A DNA stretch of 64,000 nucleotides, from assembly GCF_047495875.1 (NCBI RefSeq), contig NC_092497.1, positions 8,578,688-8,642,687 of the forward strand. Reading direction: 5' to 3'. Of this stretch, positions 40,401-47,376 are shown piece after piece. Source of the DNA: Pithys albifrons albifrons. Taxonomy: Eukaryota; Chordata; Aves; Passeriformes; Thamnophilidae. Each line of letters opens with the position of its first letter. Positions within the stretch are counted from its first letter, which is position 1. A program made the translations under genes and the position numbers. The notes below the pieces were generated by a model. The model ran no database searches and had not been told where the DNA came from. It worked only from the letters and a program-made list of their open reading frames with translations.

Positions 40401-43400
40401 AGAGATGTTAAAAGCTTAAAAAGCAACACTGAATCCCCTCCTCAGATGCTACCTCCTCCTCCAAGACACCTAACCACTCTCTGCCTGCTTCAGCTCACTT
40501 CTAAGTCAGCATCTCAGGGTGTCACCACAACCTGCTCGGTACCTGGTGGTATTTGCTGGCAGTCATATCAGCACAGAGGTTCACCAGCCCAGAGGGATCC
40601 ACAAAGACCACTTCAAATGCCTGGTGGAAGTCCTCCAGGAGAGGCTGGAAGAGCAAACTCAGTCCTTAGTACTACAGCACAGCACAAACACCAAGACACA
40701 CCAATACTGCTGCTATCTGACATCCCTGTGACAGGCATGTGCCTGCCCAAGGAGTGCTGGCAGCACAGCCAAGGCACAGGCAGGAGTCCGCCAGAGAGGG
40801 CTGCTTACCAGAGAGGGATCCACATCCTTCACTAGACTGATCCCTGTCACGCTCAGGTCAGTGGTGGCTGTGGGTAGACAGGAAGGAACAAATCACACCA
40901 TCACCCACATCACTCCCCACTGGTGGCAGTGGCATAGTTACGTGCCAGTTTCTCTGTGGTGTCACAACATTAACAGTGCCACAGTGCAGTGCCAGCCTCC
41001 ATCTTCTGATGGGCCGTACCCACCCCTCTGAAAGCTGCATCCCCCACCCCTGCCCTGCTGCCTCATTCCCTCCTGTCCACCGCACTTACAGGGTCTCACT
41101 CAGCATCAGAGAGAAAAAAGCCACAACTGCCTCTTTATGTCTTTCCCCTCTGCATTCAGGCTTCATGCAGGAACTCTGCTAACACCAGGCCTTCCCTCCC
41201 CAAATAGGCCTCTAGAAACTCACCTAGGAATTGCAGAGTGCTCCTCAACACCTGGTACCCACTCATCATCTTGACAATCTTGCGTTTCATCAGCAGGTAG
41301 GCAACCAGCATGGAGACCAAGAAGCCACTGAAGCACCCCAAGCCCTGTGAAAACAGAGGGCTGAGTTAACAAGAGCTAAACAGGGCACCACAAGCCTCAG
41401 AGACCAACTGCATGACTGATTCTGGCCTCTGCCATCATGAGCAGGTCAGAGCCCAAGCCCCAGCCCTGCCAGGAAGACACTGAGGCAAAGCACCATAGAG
41501 TGAACATATGGACCCCTTTACAGGAAGGAAACACGCCAGAGTTCTTGGGAAATGGGATGAATTGCAAAAAAAAATCCACATTATTGCAGAGATCTCAAAG
41601 AAGTATGATTATCTGGTACCACGAACTCACTGCAACCCACCGGTTAGGATGGAGCTCTGTGAAACCTAACACAGCTCAAAGCACAGCCACAACCTCACCC
41701 ACTAGGACCAAACCACCACCTTTCCACCCTAGGAAGCTGAGCAGGCCAAAGGCAGGTTACCCTGGTAAGCAGAGCCTACCTTGGCACAGGACATACCTTG
41801 CTGAGCTGCCGCTGGTTCAACCAAACTTTGAGGAGGGCCAGGCCATCCTTCATGCCTGGGAAGTCAGTGGCTGCATTAGACAAGAACTGCAGGTGGGAGA
41901 GCATCACTGTGTCACAGAGGATGGAGTTGTTGTAGTGGGGGGTCGGGGGCTCGGTGGCTCCTGCGTGGAGAGGTGACAGCATGCTGGACCCAATCACAAA
42001 CCTCTTGCTCACAGAAAAGGGCCGCAGTGAGCCCATCTGCAGGCACTGAGTACAGACTCAGGCTGAGACAAACAGCCTCATTCTCCCCCAGTCCCACGCC
42101 CTACCTTCTTTGGGAGTGCCCTGCTCCATGAACCAGGCAGTCCGGACGTTGTTCTTGCCAGGATGGAAGCGGCTGGGTTTGAAGAGACCCGTGTCAGGAC
42201 AAGCATGGAGTCGGACAGTGACCATCTTCTCATCCTTCCCTGTAAGCACCACCAGGCAGGTGTGCAGGAGGAAGAGATGTCAGAGATTAACTTGAAAAAA
42301 CATGGAGCACCCCCAGCTCAGCAAAAGGAAAAAGCTCTTTCCCAACGATATTCTGCAGCAGTGGAAATCATCTTAGAGCAGAGGGTGACCACATCCCAGA
42401 GCCAAAAGTAACCCTGAGGTCATGCTGCTTGTGGCCAAGTACCATCTTCCTGCCCACTGGCCAGCTTGGTACCCCAGCACCCTCCTGCCTGCCCTGGCCT
42501 CACCATGCTACGTCTGCCCCAGACCTCAACCCACTGTCTCCAAGGAGCTATGGAAACAAGCAGCACCCACATCCCACATCATCTCAGCAGGGAGGAGCCA
42601 GGCTGCACACGGGTGCCTGGGGAAGGCAGGAGGATGGGAAAGGAAGGACACTGCTAAACACAGAAATGTTTTGTAGAGGCTATTTTTTTTAATTCCTCGA
42701 AGTACCCCACAGGGTGTGTCAGCCAGCAAAGCCAAAGCTGGGGAGCCCAGCCAAGCTGCAGAGGGGAACTGGCAAGGGAAGAGGACTCTGAGGTCTAGGC
42801 TCTGGGTGAAGGGAGAAAACAACTGGGAAGCATCCAAAATGTATCACCAATCATGACCCAGAGTGATCCCCCTCCAAAGGGCATGTTACGTGGCATGAGA
42901 CCACAGCCCTCCACCCAACACCAGAACCCACTCACAACCCCCACCAGGGCAAGGCTTAAGTGCCACCTTGAGGTCTCAGGAGCAGGATGGGCTTCAGATG
43001 GTTGCTGTTCATGTAGGCAAACTTCACACTGCCAAAGAGCTTCTTCTTGGAGAAATGCTGGGCGATGTGGGACAGGTACAGAGCTCTCTTCCGGTGGTAA
43101 CGTTGATTCAGGTTATCTTTGTCCTGGAAGATTTCCTGGGAATAGAGGAATGGAGTAATCCCACCTCATCTGCCTGTAGAGCCCAGTTCAGCTCGAGACA
43201 TTACACCACTCATAGCTCTCCCTGGCCCAACAGGCAGCCCTATCTCATCCATGTGGCTACAGCCCCAAGGAGCTCATTGCTGGCTCACCAGGCTCCAGGA
43301 TCACTGGAGACGGAGCAGAGTCCAGCAGCTAAACAGGGCATGCTTGGACTCAAACCCCATTAGAGCAAGTCTGGGCAGCAAGCCTTCAAACATCACCCTC

Positions 43401-46172
43401 CCCAAAACAGTCTTGGGAGCCAGGGCAGAAGTGCAATGGGGTACAAAACCAGACAGCATTTATCTCCCTGGCAATGTTCAGTGCAGGCAGAGAGAAGGAA
43501 GATCTTCATGAGGAACTAAGATCAAAGCAGCTGCAAGCTCTGACAAAGCAAGTGGTCCGGCTGCACTCCTCAGCTCCTCGTGGGAGTCACCACACTGCAC
43601 ATCCAGATGCTGTAACCTCACTGAAGAATGGGAGGGCAGAACAGGGCTCAGAGAGGACAGGAGGGGACAGGGCCCAGCCAGGCTCCTGGTCATTCAGGAG
43701 CTGGCACAGACAGACTCACCCGGGGCATCATCACAGCCACGTCCACGTTGATCTCTGGCTTAATGCAGGTGCCCAGCAGGTAACTGCCCACCACCTTCAG
43801 CTCAGCTGGGGGCACAAAGTGGAACCTTCCCTTCACACTGAATGGCACCTGCAGGAATGGGACCTTCACATCCTTGGAAAGCCAGGCCTGGTTAGTGAGC
43901 TGAGAACAGATGGGACACATGGAACATTCTTAAGCATAACCAAGAGGGGATATGCAGGGACCTCCCACAGCAGCAGGAGACTGCACCCCGGGCTTAAAGA
44001 CAGTGTCTCCCTTTCCTCTCTAAGATAAAACAGTGCCAGCATTACTTTTTCAGCCCCTAAGAGAGACAGTCAATGTGGACCTTTGTTGCACAGCAACAGC
44101 ACAGCCTGCTCCACACAGGACTGGGGGTCTTGCCACCTCCTCCATTTCTCTGGAACACACCTCAGTTTCTGGAGTCTCTGGGATGGTACTAAGCAGGCTG
44201 TTAATTTCATGGAGGAAGGCATCAATCTTCTTCTTCTTCGTCTCCTTCAATGTCACCTCCTTCAGAAGCTCTTCAATCTGTAGGGGGAAAGGGACGCTCA
44301 AAGTCAGCTACAACACTGGAACTGCTCCTGCCCTTTACCTTGTCCTGCAGCACCAACCACAACCCTGGTGCAGAAGGCAGCAGGTGAGTTGGGGGACACA
44401 CCAAAAGCTCTCCACAATTCCTGCCTGGAACTGGCAGTTCAACCAACTCCTGCCATCTTCTGTGAAGCGCTGGATTGCAATCAACTACCTCAACAAGGCC
44501 CAGGCAAAAAAACCTGATGTAACTCCCACAGGCACAGCTCTAGGGAAGGCTCCTTGTATGACAAGAGAATCAGCTGCAGGAAACAACCACGCAGGGTCTC
44601 ACCACAAACCAGGCCCTAAAGACCCTGTCACCCACACCAGCAAGTACCCAGGGGATGAAAATTGTTCCTCATAAAAATCACCCAGATTACAATTACCTGA
44701 AGGACAGGGTGCCATCCAGAGGGTCCTGGACAAGCTCAGGAAGTGGGCCCATGGGAACCCCATGAGGTTTAACATGATGAAGTGCAGGGTGCAGCTCTGG
44801 GTCAGGGCAATGCTGAGTACTGGCTGGGGGATGAACAGACCAAGAGCAGCCCTGCTGAGAGGGACTTGGGGGTGCTGGCGAGTGAGAGGCTGGACATGAC
44901 CTGGTCATGGGCACTCACTGCCCAGAAACCAAACGTGTCCTGGGCTGCATCCAAAGCAGGGTAGGCAGCAGGTGAGGGAGGGGATTCTGTCCCTCTGCTC
45001 TGCTGACACTCCAGCTGGAGCTCTGCATCCTGCTCTGGGGTCCCCAGCACAGGAAGGACATTGACTGTTGGAGTGAGTACAGGGAAGGCTACCAAGATGA
45101 TCAGAGGGATGGAGTGCTTCCCCTATGAGGAAACGCTGAGAAAATTGGGATTGTTCAGCAGGGAGAACAGAAGGCTCTGGACAGAGTTACAGTAGCCTTT
45201 CACTACCTAAAAGGGCTACAAGAGAGCTGGAAAAAGACTTTTTACGACAGCACACAGTGACAGGACAAGGGGCAATGGTTTTAAACTTAAATAAAGCAGG
45301 TTTAGATTAAAAATTAGGAAAAAATTCTTCCCTGTGAGAGTGATGAGGCACTAACAGAGAAGCTGGTAATGGCCCATCCCTGCAAGTGTTCAAGACCAGG
45401 CTGAATGGGACCCTGAGCACCCTGATCTAGTGGAAGGTGTCCCCGTACACAGCATGGGGCTGGAACAAGATGATCCTTAAAGTTCCTTCAACCCAAACTC
45501 TTCTGGGATTCTGTGATTTAGCCAACAGTTGATCTGCCCTAAACACAAACAGCCTGCCTTCCCAGGACATAAAAAACACCGTCCTGGCCCATCCTGCAGC
45601 CGGTTGAAGACAGCAGCTGGGCACAGCTGGCCAGGTTACCCCCTCACCGCACCGCAGCTCTGTGCCGCAGGAGCTCCGTTTTAACCGTGTGAAAGAAGCA
45701 GAGAGTCTGGCGCGGGATGTTCACAGGAACCACAGTGGGAAAACCCGTGCCTAGCTGCTGCAGGGGAGCGGCCGCCGAGCGGAACGACCAGGCCAGGAGG
45801 GCTTCGGGGCCTCCTCCCCGGCGGGTTCCTGGGAAGCTCCGAGCGCGGGGTCCCAGTGGAGCCCCCAGCGAGGCGGAGCGCGGACTGACCTGCAGGCGGA
45901 GCAGGCTGGAGTGGAACAGATCCTCCGTCTCCTTCAGCTGGCTCAGCTCCTCGCTGGTCGGCGGCTTGTAGAGCTCGGCGCGGCTCAGCTTGGCCGGCTG
46001 CGGGTCGGCGGGAGCGGGGGCAACGCGTTTCCCGCCCCGCGCCGAGCGCTCCGAGCCCTGCGCCGCCGCCTCCTCCGCCGCCTCCGGAGAGCCCTGCAGG
46101 GAGAACACATCCCGTCACATCCCGGTAAAGCACATCCCGGCACCCCCCGGCCCCGCCGCCCCTCACCGCCAT
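19267..46172 (-). CDS. NOL6: nucleolar protein 6 (Nrap/Utp22 family), 26 coding exons
   Basis: NOL6 is a nucleolar component of the small-subunit (SSU) processome, which makes 18S rRNA; its yeast homologue Utp22 works with Rrp7 in pre-rRNA processing. The reconstructed reading frame has 1130 codons plus stop, against about 1146 residues in human NOL6, and aligns collinearly with remembered human sequence from KLSRAELY near the N-terminus to [11 protein letters not shown] at the C-terminus. All 25 introns are GT-AG and keep frame. The family consists of repeated nucleotidyltransferase-fold and all-helical domains (Pfam Nrap D1-D6). In D1 the G-S-Y (147-149) and N-V-D (160-162) positions of the nucleotidyltransferase core are visible. 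The start is the ATG in the CpG island, with G at -3 and +4. No frame breaks or stops were seen, so the gene looks functional. Exons are listed separately. Confidence 0.97.
20656..20757 (-). CDS. NOL6: NOL6 coding exon 25
   Basis: Residues 1048-1081, with [18 protein letters not shown] and FQPQPFK, matching the human C-terminal region. Acceptor TCTACCCAG, donor GTGAGT, phase 0. Confidence 0.95.
20758..28878 (-). other. NOL6: NOL6 intron 24, 8.1 kb, no gene recognised
   Basis: This single intron is about a third of the gene. Neither strand shows a recognisable nested gene, CR1 or LTR copy, or RNA gene. Open frames of 133-171 codons occur (28168-28569 minus, 20716-21231 plus, 23635-24108 plus) without domain signatures. 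It is bounded by a clean donor (GTAAGC at 28878) and acceptor (TCTACCCAG at 20758). Confidence 0.6.
28879..29076 (-). CDS. NOL6: NOL6 coding exon 24
   Basis: Residues 982-1047, with [23 protein letters not shown] and [15 protein letters not shown]. Acceptor TCCCTGCAG, donor GTAAGC, phase 0. It is followed by the 8.1-kb intron 24. Confidence 0.95.
29322..29845 (-). mobile_element. CR1 LINE 3' fragment in NOL6 intron 23
   Basis: A minus-strand CR1 with an intact 3' end: the plus strand begins 'tcatagaatcatagaatc', the reverse complement of the terminal octamer repeats. Continuing leftward to rightward one reads the reversed CR1 3' UTR and then the end of ORF2, where the minus strand encodes [12 protein letters not shown] and [18 protein letters not shown], the C-terminal end of the CR1 ORF2 protein. 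It is 5'-truncated near 29845 and in the same orientation as NOL6. It is the best preserved CR1 here. Confidence 0.95.
31682..31771 (-). CDS. NOL6: NOL6 coding exon 23
   Basis: A 90-base exon for residues 952-981, with [19 protein letters not shown]. Acceptor CCTCTCCAG, donor GTAACC, phase 0. Confidence 0.95.
31931..32055 (-). CDS. NOL6: NOL6 coding exon 22
   Basis: Residues 910-951, with [15 protein letters not shown] and [10 protein letters not shown]. Acceptor TCTCCAG, donor GTGAGC, ending in phase 0. Confidence 0.95.
32993..33090 (-). CDS. NOL6: NOL6 coding exon 21
   Basis: Residues 877-910, with [11 protein letters not shown] and [14 protein letters not shown], nearly identical to human. 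Acceptor AGCTGCAG after a purine-rich stretch, donor GTGAGC, ending in phase 1. Confidence 0.96.
34287..34439 (-). CDS. NOL6: NOL6 coding exon 20
   Basis: Residues 826-877, beginning with a glutamine run (LQQQHP) and containing [15 protein letters not shown] and [12 protein letters not shown]. Acceptor CTCGCAG, donor GTGAGT, ending in phase 2. Confidence 0.95.
34866..35029 (-). CDS. NOL6: NOL6 coding exon 19
   Basis: Residues 772-826, with [24 protein letters not shown] and [10 protein letters not shown]. Acceptor CATCTCAG, donor GTATGT, ending in phase 2 within a Gly codon. Confidence 0.95.
35269..35423 (-). CDS. NOL6: NOL6 coding exon 18
   Basis: Residues 720-771, with [19 protein letters not shown] and THTDVYK. 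Acceptor GCCCCCAG, donor GTAGGA. A run of about a dozen Cs follows in intron 18 near 35206-35217. Confidence 0.96.
35630..35747 (-). CDS. NOL6: NOL6 coding exon 17
   Basis: Residues 681-720, with VFPPIPMKP and [11 protein letters not shown]. Acceptor TCTCTCAG, donor GTAAGT, ending in phase 1. Confidence 0.95.
36035..36175 (-). CDS. NOL6: NOL6 coding exon 16
   Basis: Residues 634-680, with [19 protein letters not shown] and [12 protein letters not shown]. Acceptor TGTCTGCAG, donor GTGAGT, phase 0. Confidence 0.96.
37723..37798 (-). CDS. NOL6: NOL6 coding exon 15
   Basis: A 76-base exon for residues 608-633, starting at the conserved LHADIPE and reading into a more variable part. Acceptor CCACACAG, donor GTACAA, restoring phase 0. 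Confidence 0.92.
38562..38710 (-). CDS. NOL6: NOL6 coding exon 14
   Basis: Residues 559-608, with [24 protein letters not shown] and [10 protein letters not shown], among the most conserved blocks of the family. Acceptor CTCCCACAG, donor GTAAGT, ending in phase 2. Confidence 0.97.
38871..38993 (-). CDS. NOL6: NOL6 coding exon 13
   Basis: Residues 518-558, with [16 protein letters not shown], close to human PPKHKDSGTLTLGLLL. Acceptor TTCCCACAG, donor GTGAGG, phase 0. Confidence 0.96.
39341..39518 (-). CDS. NOL6: NOL6 coding exon 12
   Basis: Residues 458-517, with [16 protein letters not shown] and [11 protein letters not shown]. Acceptor CTCTGTAG, donor GTAATG, ending in phase 0. Confidence 0.95.
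39899..40014 (-). CDS. NOL6: NOL6 coding exon 11
   Basis: Residues 420-458, with [12 protein letters not shown] and [16 protein letters not shown]. Acceptor GCTTAG, donor GTGAGT, ending in phase 2 within a His codon. Confidence 0.94.
40543..40644 (-). CDS. NOL6: NOL6 coding exon 10
   Basis: Residues 386-419, with [15 protein letters not shown] and [13 protein letters not shown]. Acceptor CTCTTCCAG, donor GTACCG (a weaker donor), phase 0. Confidence 0.94.
40809..40867 (-). CDS. NOL6: NOL6 coding exon 9
   Basis: A 59-base exon for residues 366-385, matching the human segment TTDLTVNGISL as [11 protein letters not shown]. Acceptor CTACCCACAG, donor GTAAGC, restoring phase 0. Confidence 0.93.
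41224..41344 (-). CDS. NOL6: NOL6 coding exon 8
   Basis: Residues 326-366, with [12 protein letters not shown] and [14 protein letters not shown]. Acceptor TTTTCACAG, donor GTGAGT, ending in phase 1. Confidence 0.96.
41797..41960 (-). CDS. NOL6: NOL6 coding exon 7
   Basis: Residues 271-325, with PPTPHYN and [15 protein letters not shown]. Acceptor CCACGCAG, donor GTATGT, ending in phase 0. Confidence 0.96.
42105..42239 (-). CDS. NOL6: NOL6 coding exon 6
   Basis: Residues 226-271, with [15 protein letters not shown] and KNNVRTAW. Split Gly codons at both ends (phase 1 to 1). Acceptor GCTTACAG, donor GTAGGG. Confidence 0.96.
42967..43135 (-). CDS. NOL6: NOL6 coding exon 5
   Basis: Residues 170-226, with [20 protein letters not shown] and LKPILLLRP. 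It ends with one base of a split Gly codon (phase 1). Acceptor TTCCCAG, donor GTGGCA. Confidence 0.96.
43720..43899 (-). CDS. NOL6: NOL6 coding exon 4 (nucleotidyltransferase core)
   Basis: Residues 110-169. It carries the nucleotidyltransferase-fold signature GSYLLGT (147-153) and INVDVAV (159-165). The first acidic position of the usual D-x-D pair is Asn160, consistent with the family being regarded as catalytically inactive. Acceptor TGTTCTCAG, donor GTGAGT, phase 0. Confidence 0.97.
44161..44277 (-). CDS. NOL6: NOL6 coding exon 3
   Basis: Residues 71-109, starting IEELLKEV and containing the lysine run KKKKIDAFL. The acceptor is CCCCTACAG and the donor GTGTGT, phase 0 at both ends. Intron 2 upstream (1612 bases) contains a CR1 insertion. 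Confidence 0.95.
44705..45520 (+). mobile_element. CR1 LINE 3' fragment in NOL6 intron 2
   Basis: A plus-strand CR1 of about 0.8 kb, antisense to NOL6. Landmarks in order are 'ggacaagctcaggaagtgggccca', 'agagcagccctgctgagagggacttgggggtgctgg', 'gaggaaacgctgagaaaattggg', 'gatctagtggaaggtgtccccg' and the end 'gggattctgtgatt'. It reaches further into ORF2 than the other copies. Stops and indels show it is inactive. Confidence 0.93.
45890..46093 (-). CDS. NOL6: NOL6 coding exon 2
   Basis: Residues 3-70. An alanine/glycine-rich start is followed by the conserved [11 protein letters not shown] and [10 protein letters not shown] blocks. The donor is GTCAGT after the CAG codon (phase 0). The exon lies inside the CpG island, which is why long alternative frames overlap it. 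Confidence 0.95.
46167..46172 (-). CDS. NOL6: NOL6 coding exon 1 (start)
   Basis: Only six coding bases, ATG GCG (Met-Ala), followed by donor GTGAGG at 46166. The ATG has a good Kozak context (G at -3 and +4). Intron 1 is just 73 bases and ends in TTCTCCCTGCAG before exon 2. Reading straight on from this ATG instead gives a frame that never rejoins the conserved protein. Confidence 0.85.
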
Positions 46173-46241
46173 GGCCGCCGCCCACGTGGGCCCCGACACC
46201 ACGTGCGCCGGCGCGCGCGCCCCGCCGGGCTCCGCTACCCC

Positions 46242-46270
46242 ATTGGCCGCCCCGCCCACGCCCCGCCCAC
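46242..46270 (-). promoter_or_regulatory. NOL6: CCAAT box and GC boxes
   Basis: ATTGG at 46242-46246 (CCAAT on the gene strand) is followed by two CCCCGCCCAC-type GC boxes at 46250-46270, about 75-100 bases upstream of the NOL6 start codon. Confidence 0.6.
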
Positions 46271-46285
46271 GAGGGGGCTTGTGTG

Positions 46286-46312
46286 TTACGTCACTTCCTC
46301 CCACATGGCGGC
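46286..46312. promoter_or_regulatory. NOL6: CRE/ATF-like, ETS-like and YY1-like sites
   Basis: TTACGTCA (46286-46293) is an ATF/CREB-like site. It overlaps CACTTCC (46292-46298), an ETS-type site, and is followed by CACATGGCGGC (46302-46312), which resembles the YY1 site found near starts of ribosome-biogenesis genes. The assignments are by motif only. Confidence 0.45.
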
Positions 46313-46458
46313 GCCCATCAGCATCGGAATGTCCCCTTCTTGCCTCAAGACTGCGGCCCCCGCGGCCTCCGGGCGGGCGCGGAGCCGTCTGGGGGTACTT
46401 GGACATTGGTCGCGGTGGACGTCCTGGACGTGGCCTGCTGACAGCCCGAGCCCGCCTG

Positions 46459-46605
46459 GCTGGCAGGAACGGGCACCGGCAGCCAGCGAAATCCTCCTGG
46501 ATTGCTGGAATGGGCACCGGGAGCCAGCGAAATCCTCCTAAATAGCTGGAAGGGGCACCAGCAGCATCCTCGTGGATAGCTGGAAGGGGCACCGGGAGCG
46601 TGCAG
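46459..46605. repeat. minisatellite at the edge of the NOL6 CpG island
   Basis: Four units begin with 'gctgg' at 46459, 46504, 46545 and 46579 and continue 'aaggggcaccgggagccagcgaaatcctcct' with changes. Spacings of 45, 41 and 34 bases show internal deletions. The array is about 290 bases upstream of the NOL6 start codon. Confidence 0.75.
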
Positions 46606-47376
46606 GTCAGCGGAGCAGGAGGAATATCCCCTTTGTGTATGTTACATACACACGCCTCTACAGAAGCAACTGAATTCTCTCCGACCTGCAGGTGTTTGCT
46701 GCATCTGACTTGCCACAGACCAGGGCACATTCTCACCCTTCCTCATGCCAGGGAAAGCAGAGTAATGCCATGTCCTGCCCAGTTGTCACCCTCAGAGCAC
46801 ATTTCTGCTCGCTGCTTTTCACAGCATCTCTGCCTGGGAAGCCACAGTGTCGAGCCAGGCATTGTTTCTGTCCCCAGAAAAGGCTGGCATCAGCCCTCCT
46901 GTCACTTGACCTGCTGCCTGGCTGGGGCAATCACCAGCATGGATGCCAAGAGCACTTCAAACCTCACATCCTGCTATTTAATGACTTCCACAAGTAAAAA
47001 TCTGCTGGAGGTGGAGTCTTGGTGTTGTGCCAGCTGGGGGACCAGGACTTCTGCGGGTGGGTGTTTGGCTTCTGCTTTCCAAGGGAAGTGTCTCAAGAGC
47101 CAAGCTGACCTGTCGTTTTATTTGGGGACCACCTCCTGTCAGGTTTTGCAAGTAATTCTTGTGCACAGTCTCAGTGACTCTGCTGGGCACAAACTACAAC
47201 ATCAACTCCTAACTTGGGAGGAATTTATACTCCATGTACCCAAAAGAAACAGTTTCCTGGCTGGAGGAGCCTCCTTCCCTGAGAGGACCAGGACTGCCAC
47301 ACTCAGCTCTGCCCCTCTCCCCCATTCCTTGTTCTTCATGTTCCATCTCCTCTGCAATTCACTGCCAGACACCTGA
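46600..47376 (+). other. unexplained 258-codon open frame
   Basis: An uninterrupted frame of 258 codons starts just outside the CpG island, divergent from NOL6. I recognise no domain, signal peptide, membrane segment or relative. By a simple random-stop estimate a frame this long would be expected about 0.02-0.03 times in 64 kb, so it is unusual, but the GC content and repeats here weaken that figure. It may be chance, an unrecognised exon or part of a non-coding transcript. Confidence 0.15.

Larger units (their letters stand above)
29077..45889 (-). other. NOL6: NOL6 introns 2-23, non-coding content
   Basis: Introns longer than 300 bases are 2 (44278-45889), 4 (43136-43719), 5 (42240-42966), 7 (41345-41796), 8 (40868-41223), 10 (40015-40542), 11 (39519-39898), 12 (38994-39340), 14 (37799-38561), 15 (36176-37722), 19 (34440-34865), 20 (33091-34286), 21 (32056-32992) and 23 (29077-31681). 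Apart from CR1 copies in introns 2 and 23 I see no repeat, RNA gene or nested coding sequence in them. Confidence 0.6.
45800..46450. promoter_or_regulatory. NOL6: CpG-island promoter of NOL6
   Basis: The region is markedly G+C- and CpG-rich compared with its surroundings and covers NOL6 coding exons 1-2 and the 5' flank. No TATA box is seen upstream of the ATG, as is usual for housekeeping genes. Core elements are listed separately. Whether a second transcript starts here on the plus strand cannot be told from sequence. Confidence 0.8.

Noticed and set aside
44693..45095. Short frames in NOL6 intron 2
   Set aside because: They fall in the antisense CR1 insertion.
45681..46736. 351-codon open frame on the minus strand across the CpG island
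   Set aside because: It overlaps NOL6 exons 1-2 in another frame, and its length is explained by stop-poor GC-rich DNA and the adjacent minisatellite.
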